Part shown: positions 1 to 6,958 of the stretch, in pieces
Layout of the letters: each line of letters begins with the position of its first letter
Position numbering within the stretch: position 1 is the first letter of the stretch
Source of the DNA: an uncultured Collinsella sp.
Lineage (GTDB): Bacteria > Actinomycetota > Coriobacteriia > Coriobacteriales > Coriobacteriaceae
NCBI GenBank assembly: GCA_937937835.1
Contig: CALDBJ010000123.1
Coordinates: 1-8,216 of the forward strand
Direction of reading: 5' to 3'
Length of the DNA stretch: 8,216 bases
Made by a program: the position numbers and the translations under genes
The notes under the pieces: generated by a model
The model's database searches: none
What the model saw: only the letters and a program-made list of their open reading frames with translations
What the model was told of the DNA's origin: nothing

Positions 1-355
1 CTGAAACAATAACCCTATTTGGAAGTCCGATAGTCGCGATAAGCGTATACATGTTTTGATGTGGCAAAAATGAAATCACCGTGGCTTTGGGCCGTTCGGA
101 AACAAAACGCCGTATTAGCTTGACCTGGTCGAGTGGCTTAAGCGAAGCGTCTGCAAACTCAGAACACACTTCAACTCCATCTGGCACTTCATATTCAATA
201 ACGTTACTTTTAGTCAAGAAATAGGTAAATCTAATACCATGAGAAACGAAGTACGATGCAAGCGCAAGAGAGACGCGCTCGGCACCGCCACCCATCAAGG
301 AAGGATGAATAAAGACAATGTGCCCAGCTTCATGTGCTAACTTCTTTGAATTCAA
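1..355 (-). CDS. GT-B glycosyltransferase (family GT4-like), N-terminal part, cut by window edge
   Basis: This is the N-terminal 118 residues of a GT-B fold glycosyltransferase that continues past the left edge. Near the start it has the motif HPSLMGGGAERV (about residues 15-26), the glycine-rich loop plus Glu-Arg typical of GT4 enzymes that transfer a sugar from a nucleotide donor to a lipid-linked acceptor on the inner face of the membrane. The stretch ending in ATVISFLPHQNMYTLIA fits the later part of the N-terminal Rossmann domain. I chose the TTG at 355-353: an in-frame TAG lies just upstream, no ATG or GTG precedes the conserved loop in this frame, and AGAGGA (366-361) is five bases before it, overlapping the stop codon of the preceding gene. 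The gene is AT-rich: 181-240 counts 18 G/C in 60. Donor and acceptor cannot be told. The family call is firm; exact function is unknown. Confidence 0.85.
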   Translation of the reverse strand, partial: MNSKKLAHEAGHIVFIHPSLMGGGAERVSLALASYFVSHGIRFTYFLTKSNVIEYEVPDGVEVCSEFADASLKPLDQVKLIRRFVSERPKATVISFLPHQNMYTLIATIGLPNRVIVS

Positions 356-364
356 TTTAATCCT

Positions 365-1383
365 CTAATTACCGCTGACAGCATTGCAATAGATACCGAG
401 TATTTCGCTCAAGAGCAAGTTGATATCAAATGAACTGAGTATCTTTTTTCGGGCCAAAGTTCCCATTTCTTTTCTAAGCTCGCTTGATTCGAGAAGATGA
501 TTCAATGCAACGGCCAGGGCTTGATAGTTATCTACCGGAATCAGAACGCCATTAACACCATCATTAATTACTTGAGGAATTCCGCCAACGGGAGTGGCAA
601 CAGTTGGAATTCCTCTGGCCATGGCTTCAAGAACGCTCATGGGGAGCCCCTCGTTTTTGGAGGGGAGGCAGTACACCGCGGCACGCTCAAAGAGCTCCTC
701 ACGTTCTGCGCCCGCGACCCAGCCGTGGAACTCGCAGCGGTCGGCAATACCGAGCTCTGCCGCAAGAGATTTATTCTTTTCGACCTCTCCGTCTCCGCCG
801 AATACGACCTTGGTGTCGGGAAAACGCGACAGGATTTCTCTTGACGCGCGCAAGGTGCGCACGGCTGGTCTGGAACTTTGACACCGTTATGAACAACGTC
901 AATCTTCTCCAGGTCGCAAACGTTTTTTGAAAAATAGTCGCGCCACTCTTCCGACAGAACCACAACTCGGTCGGCGATACTAAAGGTCTTTCTAACATCA
1001 CGACGGTAGGATTCTCCACCCTCTTCGAAGGCCTTCTTAAACTCACCATCGTGGTCGTGGAGTATTACGTACTTGCCTGCTTTGTGGGCCATACGAGCCA
1101 TAATTGACTTACGTTTGTAGGAGCCACGGGCGCTAATATGTAAATGAATAATGTCATAGGATGGCATGATCATCGCATAGCGAATCAACGCTCGGGAAAA
1201 TGCGACGGTTTTACCGAGCGTTGAGGAACCGATGCCCGTCCCCAGGTACTCAAAGGCATCGCATGCCTCAGGGAGACCTGCGTCTAGATAACCTTTCACG
1301 ACTGAGACGATTCCGCCGTGAAGAGAGAGATCAGGTCCGACCATCAACACCTTTGCATGGACGTGCGGATAACCTTTAGTCAT
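365..1383 (-). pseudogene. GT-B glycosyltransferase (GT4-like) broken by a frameshifting internal deletion
   Basis: Two reading frames together make one glycosyltransferase. The first, from ATG at 1383 (AGAGGA six bases upstream), gives a normal N-terminal domain: VGPDLSLHGGIVSVV near residue 15, HLHISARGSYKRKS near 80, ILHDHDGEF near 107 and the domain-linker motif HNGV at 165. Near nucleotide 862 (about residue 174) it leaves homology and runs out of frame to 637. The C-terminal domain resumes in another frame from about 862 to a TAG at 365, with FGGDGE, HGWV and the EX7E motif (ENEGLPMSVLE-type, in KNEGLPMSVLEAMARG), then VGGIPQVI. Between HNGV and FGGDGE family members usually have roughly 20-25 more residues, including the GRL...KG segment that starts the donor-binding domain; it is absent in every frame here. 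So the lesion looks like a deletion of a length not divisible by three, not a single-base slip. The product is predicted non-functional unless the deletion is an assembly error. Confidence 0.8.
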
Positions 1384-1393
1384 TGATTTCCTC

Positions 1394-1430
1394 TTACCGA
1401 AAGCTTAGACGGCGAGCTGGAAGCCCCCCC
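1394..1430 (-). repeat. G7 homopolymer at the acetyltransferase frame break, with restored tail
   Basis: Seven consecutive G on the coding strand (1430-1424) sit exactly where the acetyltransferase leaves its conserved frame. One more G restores the family-type ending LPARRLSFR with a TAA at 1396-1394, eleven bases before the next gene's ATG. Such tracts can slip in vivo (phase variation) or in sequencing; the sequence alone does not separate the two. Confidence 0.6.
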
Positions 1431-1899
1431 AGATTGAAAACTCCGGGCCAACGTCTTTTGTCACTACCGTACCGGCTGCAATCACACAATGGTCGGCAAT
1501 TCTAACGCCCTTAAGAATCGTTACGCCGCTGCCAATCCATACATCATTGCCGATGACGACATCTTGATCATTCTCTGGAAGCTTGTCCGACTCATCAAGC
1601 GTCATCATGGGTCGGTCGAGAACATCTGTACGATGGTCTCCAGTAATAATTGTAAGATGAGGGCCGCTCATGACGTAATTGCCGATATGAATCTTCGCAC
1701 GGGTCGTCAGAAACGTTGCTCCTGGGCCAATATATACATTATGTCCCATGTAAATATTTTCAATCCCCTGAATTTCACTACGACGACCGATAGTTACGTT
1801 TTTACCGCATGATGCAAAGGAGCGACGTAGGGCAGGGAGCAAGAGCAATTTGTTATAAGCTCGCGAGATACCATCAAGCAATCTGTACCCAGCGCCCAT
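1405..1899 (-). CDS. Hexapeptide-repeat (left-handed beta-helix) O-acetyltransferase with frameshifted C-terminus
   Basis: This is a 164-residue acetyl-CoA-dependent acetyltransferase of the Maa/NodL/WbbJ-like LbH family, expected to O-acetylate a sugar of the glycan or its lipid-linked precursor in the cytoplasm. Hexapeptide turns are visible at about residues 34-80 (VTIG, YIGPGA, HIGNYV) and 114-150 (VVIGNDVWIGSGVTILKGV, CVIAAGTVV). The likely catalytic His is in TGDHRTD, about residue 89. I chose ATG at 1899: GGAGG (1915-1911) stands upstream and the capG stop is two bases before it; an in-frame GTG at 1917 would overlap capG. The family C-terminus normally reads SIWGG-x-PA followed by basic residues. 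Here SIWGG is followed by FQLAV and a stop. The coding strand carries seven G at this point (complement of 1424-1430). With eight, the frame would read GGLPARRLSFR and stop at 1394. The core fold is complete, so the shortened form could still be active. Confidence 0.85.
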   Translation of the reverse strand: MGAGYRLLDGISRAYNKLLLLPALRRSFASCGKNVTIGRRSEIQGIENIYMGHNVYIGPGATFLTTRAKIHIGNYVMSGPHLTIITGDHRTDVLDRPMMTLDESDKLPENDQDVVIGNDVWIGSGVTILKGVRIADHCVIAAGTVVTKDVGPEFSIWGGFQLAV

Positions 1900-1901
1900 G
1901 G

Positions 1902-3083
1902 CTAAGATTTCCTCCACACCATCTTGTTCACCACGCCGGTGTAGCTCTGGATGATCTTGACCACCTTTGTGGACACGGTCTCATCGGCGTAGTCGGGCAC
2001 GGGAGCCTCGGGCAGCGATCCCTCCGCGTCGAGCTCGACGGCGGTGTGGACGGCCTGGAGCAGGCCGCGCTCGCTGATGCCGGCCAGCGTGAAGCAGGCC
2101 TTGTCCAGGGCTTCTGGGCGCTCGGTGGAGGTGCGGATGCACACCGCCGGGAACGGGCGGCCGATACTGGCGAAGAAGCTGGACTCCTCGGGCAGGGTGC
2201 CGGAGTCGGAGACCACCGCGAAGGCGTTCATCTGCAGGCAGTTGTAGTCGTGAAAGCCCATGGGCTCGTGCATGCGCACGCGCGGGTCGAGCTTGAAGCC
2301 GGTGGCCTCCAGGCGCTTGCGGGAGCGCGGGTGGCAGGAGTACAGGATCGGCATGTCGTACTTCTCGGCCAGGGCGTTGATGGCGGTGAACAGGCTCGTG
2401 AAGTTCGCCTCGGTGTCGATATTCTCCTCGCGGTGGGCGGAAAGCAGCATGTAGCGCTTGGGCTCCAGGCCGAGCTCGGAGAGGACGTCGGAGGCCTCGA
2501 TCTTCTCAAGGTTGGCGCGCAGGACCTCGGCCATGGGAGACCCCGTGACGTAGGTGCGCTCGGGGGCGCAGCCGGTGTCCTTCAGGTAGCGGCGGGCGTG
2601 CTCGGAGTAGGCCAGGTTGACGTCGGAGATCACGTCGACGATGCGGCGGTTGGTCTCCTCGGGCAGGCACTCGTCCTTGCAGCGGTTGCCCGCCTCCATG
2701 TGGAAGATGGGGATGTGGAGCCTCTTGGCCGCGATGGCGGACAGGCAGCTGTTGGTGTCGCCCAGGATCAGCAGCGCGTCGGGCTGCACCTGGACCATGA
2801 GCCTGTAGCTCGCGGCGATGATGTTGCCCACGGTCTCGCCCAGGTCCGCGCCAACGGCGTCCAGGTAGACGTCCGGGTCGGCGAGCGACAGGTCGCGGAA
2901 GAAGATGCCGTTGAGCGTGTAGTCGTAGTTCTGCCCGGTGTGCGCCAGCAGGCAGTCGAAGTGGCGTCGGCACTTCTTGATGACCTCGGACAGGCGGATG
3001 ACCTCGGGGCGGGTGCCCACGATGATCAGGAGCTTCAGGCGGCCGTCGTCTTTGAATTCGATATCGGAATAGTCCTTGCCCAT
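1902..3083 (-). CDS. capG: UDP-GlcNAc 2-epimerase family enzyme, CapG/FnlC type (UDP-L-FucNAc synthesis, last step)
   Basis: This 393-residue protein has the full non-hydrolysing UDP-GlcNAc 2-epimerase (WecB-like) architecture. Placed after CapE and CapF, it most likely converts the L-talo intermediate UDP-N-acetyl-L-pneumosamine to UDP-N-acetyl-L-fucosamine in the cytoplasm. Visible motifs are VGTRPEVIRL (22-31), LGDTNS (107-112), HMEAGNRC (128-135), LPEETNRRIVD (140-150, with the Glu/Arg pair conserved in the family), SAHREENID (215-223) and SDSGTLPEES (292-301). A plain WecB making UDP-ManNAc is the alternative; GNRCKDECLPEETNRR after HMEA and the capE-capF-capG order favour CapG. ATG at 3083 follows the capF stop by four bases and has GGAGG just upstream inside the capF end. 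The gene ends two bases before the acetyltransferase ATG. It is strongly GC-rich compared with the acetyltransferase that follows. Confidence 0.9.
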   Translation of the reverse strand: MGKDYSDIEFKDDGRLKLLIIVGTRPEVIRLSEVIKKCRRHFDCLLAHTGQNYDYTLNGIFFRDLSLADPDVYLDAVGADLGETVGNIIAASYRLMVQVQPDALLILGDTNSCLSAIAAKRLHIPIFHMEAGNRCKDECLPEETNRRIVDVISDVNLAYSEHARRYLKDTGCAPERTYVTGSPMAEVLRANLEKIEASDVLSELGLEPKRYMLLSAHREENIDTEANFTSLFTAINALAEKYDMPILYSCHPRSRKRLEATGFKLDPRVRMHEPMGFHDYNCLQMNAFAVVSDSGTLPEESSFFASIGRPFPAVCIRTSTERPEALDKACFTLAGISERGLLQAVHTAVELDAEGSLPEAPVPDYADETVSTKVVKIIQSYTGVVNKMVWRKS

Positions 3084-3087
3084 GCGG

Positions 3088-4305
3088 CTAGACCTCCTCG
3101 TAGTAGGTGTCGGGGTTCTCGGGGTCGAAGGGCTCGTTGGCCCACATGACCGTCACGAGGTCCTCGGTGTCGGACAGGTTGGTGATGGAGTGCGTGTAGC
3201 CGGGAATCATCTCCACGGCCCGCATGTCGGAACCCGAGACGACATACTCGTCGACGGGGAACGGGTTGCCCTCGGCGTCCTCCCCCACCTTCCTCAGCTT
3301 GATGCTCGCGGTGCCGGAGACCACCAGGAACCTCTCCCACTTGCTCATGTGCCAGTGGTTGCCCTTGGTGATTCCGGGCCTGCTCACGTTGACAGAGACC
3401 TGGCCGCGCTCGGGCGTGCGCAGGAACTCCGTGAAAGAGCCGCGGTCGTCCACGTTGGGCTTGAGGCTATAGGCGAAGTTGCCCGGCTCGTAGTAGGACA
3501 GGAACGTGCTCCAGAGCTTCTTGGAGAAGGAGCCCTCCGAAAGGTCGGGCACCGACAGCGTCTCGCGGCTGTCGCGGAAAGTGTCCAACAGGTAGACGAT
3601 CTCGCCGAGCGACTTGACGTCAGTTTCCGGGACGTAGCAGAACTCCTCGCCCTCCACGCGCTCCAGCCCCTCGTAGCCGCAGCGGTGCTCCCGTCCCAGC
3701 AGGGCGCCCAGCATCTCGTCGACGAGGTCGTCGATATAGAGGAGCTCCAGCTCCACCGAGGGGTCGTTGACGGTGTAGGGGCGTCCGTTCGCGATGGCGT
3801 CGCAGAAGGTGGCCACGGCGGAGTTGTAGCGCGGCCGGCACCACTTGCCGTAGAGGTTCGGGAAGCGGTAGATGAGCACGGGCGCCCCCGTGCGCTCCGA
3901 GTACTCGCGGAAGAGGCCCTCCCCCGCGAGCTTCGACTCGCCGTAGACCGAGCCCTCGAAGCGGCCCGACAGGCTCGCCTGCGCGGAGCTGGAGAGCATG
4001 ACGGGGCACTTATTCCCGTGGCGCTCGAGGGCGTCCAGCAGCGTGGAGGCGAACCCGAAGTTGCCCTCCATGAACTCAGACTGCTCCTTTGGGCGGTTGA
4101 CGCCCGCCAGGTTGAAGACGAAGTCGGCGCGGGAGCAGTAGCCGTCCAGCTCGGCGGGCGTCGAGTCGAGGTCGTACTCCATGACCTCGAGCGGCAATAA
4201 AGCCTGGTACTTCTCGCGGCGGTCCTTGCCGTCCCTTATGTTCTTGAGGGCGCAGCAGAGGTTTTTCCCGACGAAGCCCCTGGCGCCGGTGACGAGTATG
4301 CGCAC
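3088..4305 (-). CDS. capF: CapF/FnlB bifunctional C3-epimerase/C4-reductase (UDP-L-FucNAc synthesis)
   Basis: This 405-residue fusion has a short-chain dehydrogenase domain and a C-terminal cupin, the layout of CapF/WbjC/FnlB. In the known pathway the cupin epimerises C3 of the CapE product and the SDR domain reduces the C4 keto group with NADPH, giving UDP-N-acetyl-L-pneumosamine. The nucleotide-binding loop VTGARGFVG is at 5-13, FNLAGVNRP at 64-72, and the catalytic Tyr-x-x-x-Lys is Y121-K125 in VYGESK. The cupin motif KGNHWHMSKWERFLVVSG (314-331) carries His317, His319 and Glu324, and His372 in YTHSITNL is the probable further metal ligand. The end, VMWANEPFDPENPDTYYEEV, closely fits known CapF tails. 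The start is GTG at 4305, one base after the capE stop. Length and motifs are complete; I see no lesion. Confidence 0.93.
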   Translation of the reverse strand: MRILVTGARGFVGKNLCCALKNIRDGKDRREKYQALLPLEVMEYDLDSTPAELDGYCSRADFVFNLAGVNRPKEQSEFMEGNFGFASTLLDALERHGNKCPVMLSSSAQASLSGRFEGSVYGESKLAGEGLFREYSERTGAPVLIYRFPNLYGKWCRPRYNSAVATFCDAIANGRPYTVNDPSVELELLYIDDLVDEMLGALLGREHRCGYEGLERVEGEEFCYVPETDVKSLGEIVYLLDTFRDSRETLSVPDLSEGSFSKKLWSTFLSYYEPGNFAYSLKPNVDDRGSFTEFLRTPERGQVSVNVSRPGITKGNHWHMSKWERFLVVSGTASIKLRKVGEDAEGNPFPVDEYVVSGSDMRAVEMIPGYTHSITNLSDTEDLVTVMWANEPFDPENPDTYYEEV

Positions 4306-4306
4306 C

Positions 4307-5365
4307 CTACTGCACCGCCTCGTGCTCGCGGCCCTCCAGGGCCAGCTGTACGTACTCGGCGGTCTTGATCTTGGCGATGGTGCCCTCCACGTCGAGGCGC
4401 TCCGTGTTGTGGGAGGTGTAGGACTCGTCGGCCTGGGTCTCCACCTCGCCGTCGACGACGAACTTGTCGTAGTTCAGGTCGCGCGAGTCGCAGGCCACGC
4501 GGTAGTAGCCGCCCATGTCCTCGGCGCGCAGGCGCTCCTCGCGGGTCATGAGGGTCTCGAAGAGCTTCTCGCCGTGGCGGGTGCCGATCACCTGGGTGCC
4601 CACGCGGCCGAAGACCTCCTGGACGGCCTCGGCGAGGTCGCCGATGGTGGAGGCGGGCGCCTTCTGGATGAACAGGTCGCCGGGGTTGGCGTGCTCGAAG
4701 GCGAACTGCACCAGGTCCACGGCCTCGTCCAGGTTCATGAGGAAGCGGGTCATGTTGGGGTCGGTGACCGTGAGCGGCTCGCCCTTGCGGATGCGGTCGA
4801 TGAACAGCGGGATGACGCTGCCGCGGCTGCACATGACGTTGCCGTAGCGGGTGCAGCAGATGGTGGTGCGGCCGGCGCCGTTGCGGGCGTTGGCGTAGAT
4901 GATGGACTCCATCATGGCCTTGGACTTGCCCATGGCGTTGATGGGGTAGGCCGCCTTGTCGGTGGACAGGCACACCACGCGGTCCACGCCCTCCTCGATG
5001 GCGGCGTGCAGGACGTTGTCCGTGCCGATGACGTTGGTTCGCACGGCCTCCATGGGGAAGAACTCGCAGGAGGGCACCTGCTTGAGGGCGGCGGCGTGGA
5101 AGATGTAGTCCACGCCGTGCATGGCGTCGCGCACGCTCTGGGCGTTGCGGACGTCGCCGATGAAGAAGCGAACCTTGGAGGCGAGCTCCGGGGACTTCTC
5201 CTGCAGGCGGTGGCGCATGTCGTCCTGCTTCTTCTCGTCACGCGAGAAGATACGGATCTCGGCCAGGTCGGTGTTCATGAAGTGCTTGAGCACGGTGTTG
5301 CCGAACGAGCCGGTGCCGCCCGTGATCATCAGGGTCTTGTCTTTAAAGGTGGTCGAATCGTTCAT
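4307..5365 (-). CDS. capE: CapE/FnlA UDP-GlcNAc 4,6-dehydratase/5-epimerase
   Basis: This 352-residue extended SDR of the FlaA1/CapE family does the first step to UDP-L-FucNAc: NADP-dependent 4,6-dehydration of UDP-GlcNAc with 5-epimerisation to the L-arabino 4-keto sugar. ITGGTGSFGNTVL (14-26) is the cofactor loop, and FSRDEKKQDDMR (40-51) follows the second strand. HAAALKQVPSCEF (90-102) matches the family's substrate region. STDKAAYPINAMGKSK (134-149) carries the atypical Met-x-x-x-Lys (M145, K149) found in this family in place of Tyr-x-x-x-Lys, so the missing Tyr is not a defect. PubB- or FlaA1-type dehydratases are the alternative; the directly following CapF and CapG support CapE. ATG at 5365 abuts the stop of the wecG-like gene, with GGAAGG about nine bases upstream. 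It is complete and very GC-rich: 4501-4560 counts 42 G/C in 60. Confidence 0.93.
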   Translation of the reverse strand: MNDSTTFKDKTLMITGGTGSFGNTVLKHFMNTDLAEIRIFSRDEKKQDDMRHRLQEKSPELASKVRFFIGDVRNAQSVRDAMHGVDYIFHAAALKQVPSCEFFPMEAVRTNVIGTDNVLHAAIEEGVDRVVCLSTDKAAYPINAMGKSKAMMESIIYANARNGAGRTTICCTRYGNVMCSRGSVIPLFIDRIRKGEPLTVTDPNMTRFLMNLDEAVDLVQFAFEHANPGDLFIQKAPASTIGDLAEAVQEVFGRVGTQVIGTRHGEKLFETLMTREERLRAEDMGGYYRVACDSRDLNYDKFVVDGEVETQADESYTSHNTERLDVEGTIAKIKTAEYVQLALEGREHEAVQ

Positions 5366-6142
5366 CTATTTGCCTTCCTTACGTTTGGCTTTTGTAAACT
5401 GGTAAAAGAGAAATTTCGTATTAGTTACGAGGTATCGTTTGAAAAGCCGCTTCGGCTCTTGAATAAGTCTGTATAGCCACTCGAGACTCAGGTTTTGCAT
5501 CCACATCGGCGCCTCTGGCACCACGCCGGCGAGAACGTTGAACGCTCCGCCAACACCGATCATCAACGGTTGTGGCCCTCCCTAGAGCTCGTGCATAAGA
5601 ACTTCTTGACGGGGCGCGCCAAGAGCAATCCATGCGAAGTCTGCATCCGAATCAGCGATACGTCGCGAAAGGTCTCGCTTCTCGCTGTCGGAGAGCGGTC
5701 GGAAAACCGAAGGCTCCATGCCAGCGATTTCCAGGCCTGGATATTCCTCTTGAAGTGAATTTTTGAGAGCGTCGAGATTCTTCTGCTCGTTACCGTAGAA
5801 GTAATGGCTCCATCCTTGCTGCAAGGAAATATTGAATATCTCTCGCATCAGATCGGGTCCAGTTACACGCCCCATAGACTCTATTGTTTTACGTCCGACG
5901 ACAGATAAAGGCTTGCCGTCGGGAACGGACATGAGGGAGTCAGCTTGGCAGGCCCAATAGGAAGGGTCGTCATGGGCCATAACCGAGGTATGAGCATTGG
6001 AAACGCAAATATATTCGCCATGTAGCTCATCTATATGGCGAGTGAGAAACTCGACACACTCAGACATATTGGTTCCCGTGATCGGAACATCGATTACGGG
6101 AACGCGCTTGAGCTCAACGAATTTAGAATAGTCCTGAAGCAT
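5366..6142 (-). pseudogene. wecG: WecG/TagA-type glycosyltransferase (GT26) interrupted by an in-frame amber codon
   Basis: The reading frame from ATG at 6142 codes a GT26 enzyme, the membrane-associated family that adds the second sugar (ManNAc or ManNAcA in studied members) to an undecaprenyl-diphosphate-linked first sugar. Motifs: SNAHTSVMA, SVPDGKPL with the conserved Asp, RVTGPDLMREIF, and AWIALGAPRQEVLMHEL with the conserved Gln-Glu. Then comes TAG (5584-5582). The same frame stays open without any shift through GGPQPL and the conserved MIGVGGAFNVLAGVVPEAP, the Arg/Lys-rich end (RLIQEPKRLFKRYL) and a TAG at 5366. So one nonsense codon splits a gene that would otherwise be about 258 residues. 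The lost C-terminal part contains the conserved glycine-rich strand and the basic tail used for membrane contact in TagA, so the short product is unlikely to work. The ATG overlaps the upstream stop as TAATG. An in-frame GTG at 6148 is a less likely start. The region is AT-richer than its neighbours (5401-5460: 24 G/C in 60). Confidence 0.85.
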
Positions 6143-6891
6143 TAGCACGCACCCTTACCGGTGATGACCTCGATCACCGTGAGGACAACGATCTTGAGGT
6201 CGGTAAAAATGCCCCGGTTGGCGATGTACTCCAGGTCTCGGCGGACCATGCCGTCGAACCCGGTCGAATTGCGCTCCGTCACCTGCCACCAGCCGGTGAT
6301 CCCGGGCTTCACGGCCAGGCGCTGCAGGTCGTACTCGGTGTACTCCGCCACCTCGTTCGGCAGAGGCGGGCGCGGGCCGACGACGGACATCTGGCCCAGG
6401 AACACGTTCAGGAACTGCGGGAACTCGTCGATGGAGTGCTTGCGGATGAACCTGCCGATCTTGGTGACGCGCGGGTCGTCCCTCATCTTGAACATGGCGC
6501 CGGCGATCTCGTTCTGCCCCTTGAGCTCGACGAGGCGCTTGTCGGCGTCTTTGAACATGCTGCGGAACTTCCACATGCGGAAGGTGGAAAGGCTGCCGTC
6601 GCGGTGGGTCTGGCCCACGCGGATCTGGCTGTAGAACGGGTTGCCCTCGCTCTCCAGGCGGATGGCAGCGGCGAGCACAAGGCTGGGTATGGCGATGACG
6701 GCCAGCACGCAGCCGCTAAACACGATGTCGAAGGCGCGCTTGGCTGTGCGGTAGGCAAGGCGCGAGTTGCCCCAGTCCTTCACGGCCTGCATGGCCTTGT
6801 AGCGCATGCTCGCGTCGCCGCCATTCATGGCCTGGGCAACGAGCGCGGCCCCCACCGGCGCTTCTACTGAATTTTCAGTTTTGTCTGACAC
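6142..6891 (-). CDS. Initiating polyprenyl-phosphate sugar-1-phosphate transferase (bacterial sugar transferase family)
   Basis: This is a monotopic phosphoglycosyl transferase of the PglC/WcaJ-catalytic-domain type. It moves a sugar-1-phosphate from a UDP-sugar to undecaprenyl phosphate at the cytoplasmic face, starting the repeat unit. Numbering from TTG at 6903, a soluble N-terminal extension of about 50 residues precedes KRAFDIVFSG (55-64), the start of the re-entrant membrane helix through about residue 82. Then come RVGQ (95-98), the basic KFRSMFKDAD (112-121), the catalytic Asp-Glu pair in KHSIDEFPQ (D159, E160), VVGPRPPLP (174-182), KPGITGWWQV (199-208) and a final membrane-proximal segment. 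No PglB or WbaP-type multi-helix N-terminal domain is present. I prefer GTG at 6891 because AAGGA (6900-6896) lies four bases upstream; TTG at 6903 lacks a comparable site. The stop overlaps the next gene's ATG. Sugar specificity cannot be read from sequence. Confidence 0.92.
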   Translation of the reverse strand: MSDKTENSVEAPVGAALVAQAMNGGDASMRYKAMQAVKDWGNSRLAYRTAKRAFDIVFSGCVLAVIAIPSLVLAAAIRLESEGNPFYSQIRVGQTHRDGSLSTFRMWKFRSMFKDADKRLVELKGQNEIAGAMFKMRDDPRVTKIGRFIRKHSIDEFPQFLNVFLGQMSVVGPRPPLPNEVAEYTEYDLQRLAVKPGITGWWQVTERNSTGFDGMVRRDLEYIANRGIFTDLKIVVLTVIEVITGKGAC

Positions 6892-6903
6892 TATTTCCTT
6901 CAA

Positions 6904-6958
6904 GTCAACGTCCCCGCCCCCGGGGATCCTCCCTGTCCCGTTAAACAGTCGCCTGCAG
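6904..6958 (-). other. Short GC-rich gap between the loaP-like gene and the initiating transferase
   Basis: The only sizeable gap inside the operon holds a G/C-rich palindromic patch (CCCCGGGG around 6917-6924) but no T-run, so it is not an intrinsic terminator on the coding strand. It may be ordinary spacer or a weak structure. No promoter match is visible. Confidence 0.4.

Noticed and set aside
134..149. Missing catalytic Tyr in CapE as a defect (numbers are CapE residues; gene at 4307-5365)
   Set aside because: Met in place of Tyr in the YxxxK position is normal for the FlaA1/CapE family.
1809..3149. 446-codon open frame on the plus strand opposite capG
   Set aside because: It is a low-complexity Gly/Val/Leu/Asp/Ala/His-rich shadow of a GC-rich gene with clear family motifs on the other strand.
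3076..4200. 374-codon open frame on the plus strand opposite capF
   Set aside because: It mirrors the codon bias of capF, has no recognisable domain and no ribosome binding site.
4181..5476. 431-codon open frame on the plus strand opposite capE
   Set aside because: Its composition (long runs of Val, Gly, His, Ala) is typical of an antisense shadow; capE on the minus strand is complete and motif-rich.
5366..5566. Separate small gene starting at ATG 5566
   Set aside because: It is in the same frame as the upstream GT26 fragment and is exactly that family's missing C-terminal part.
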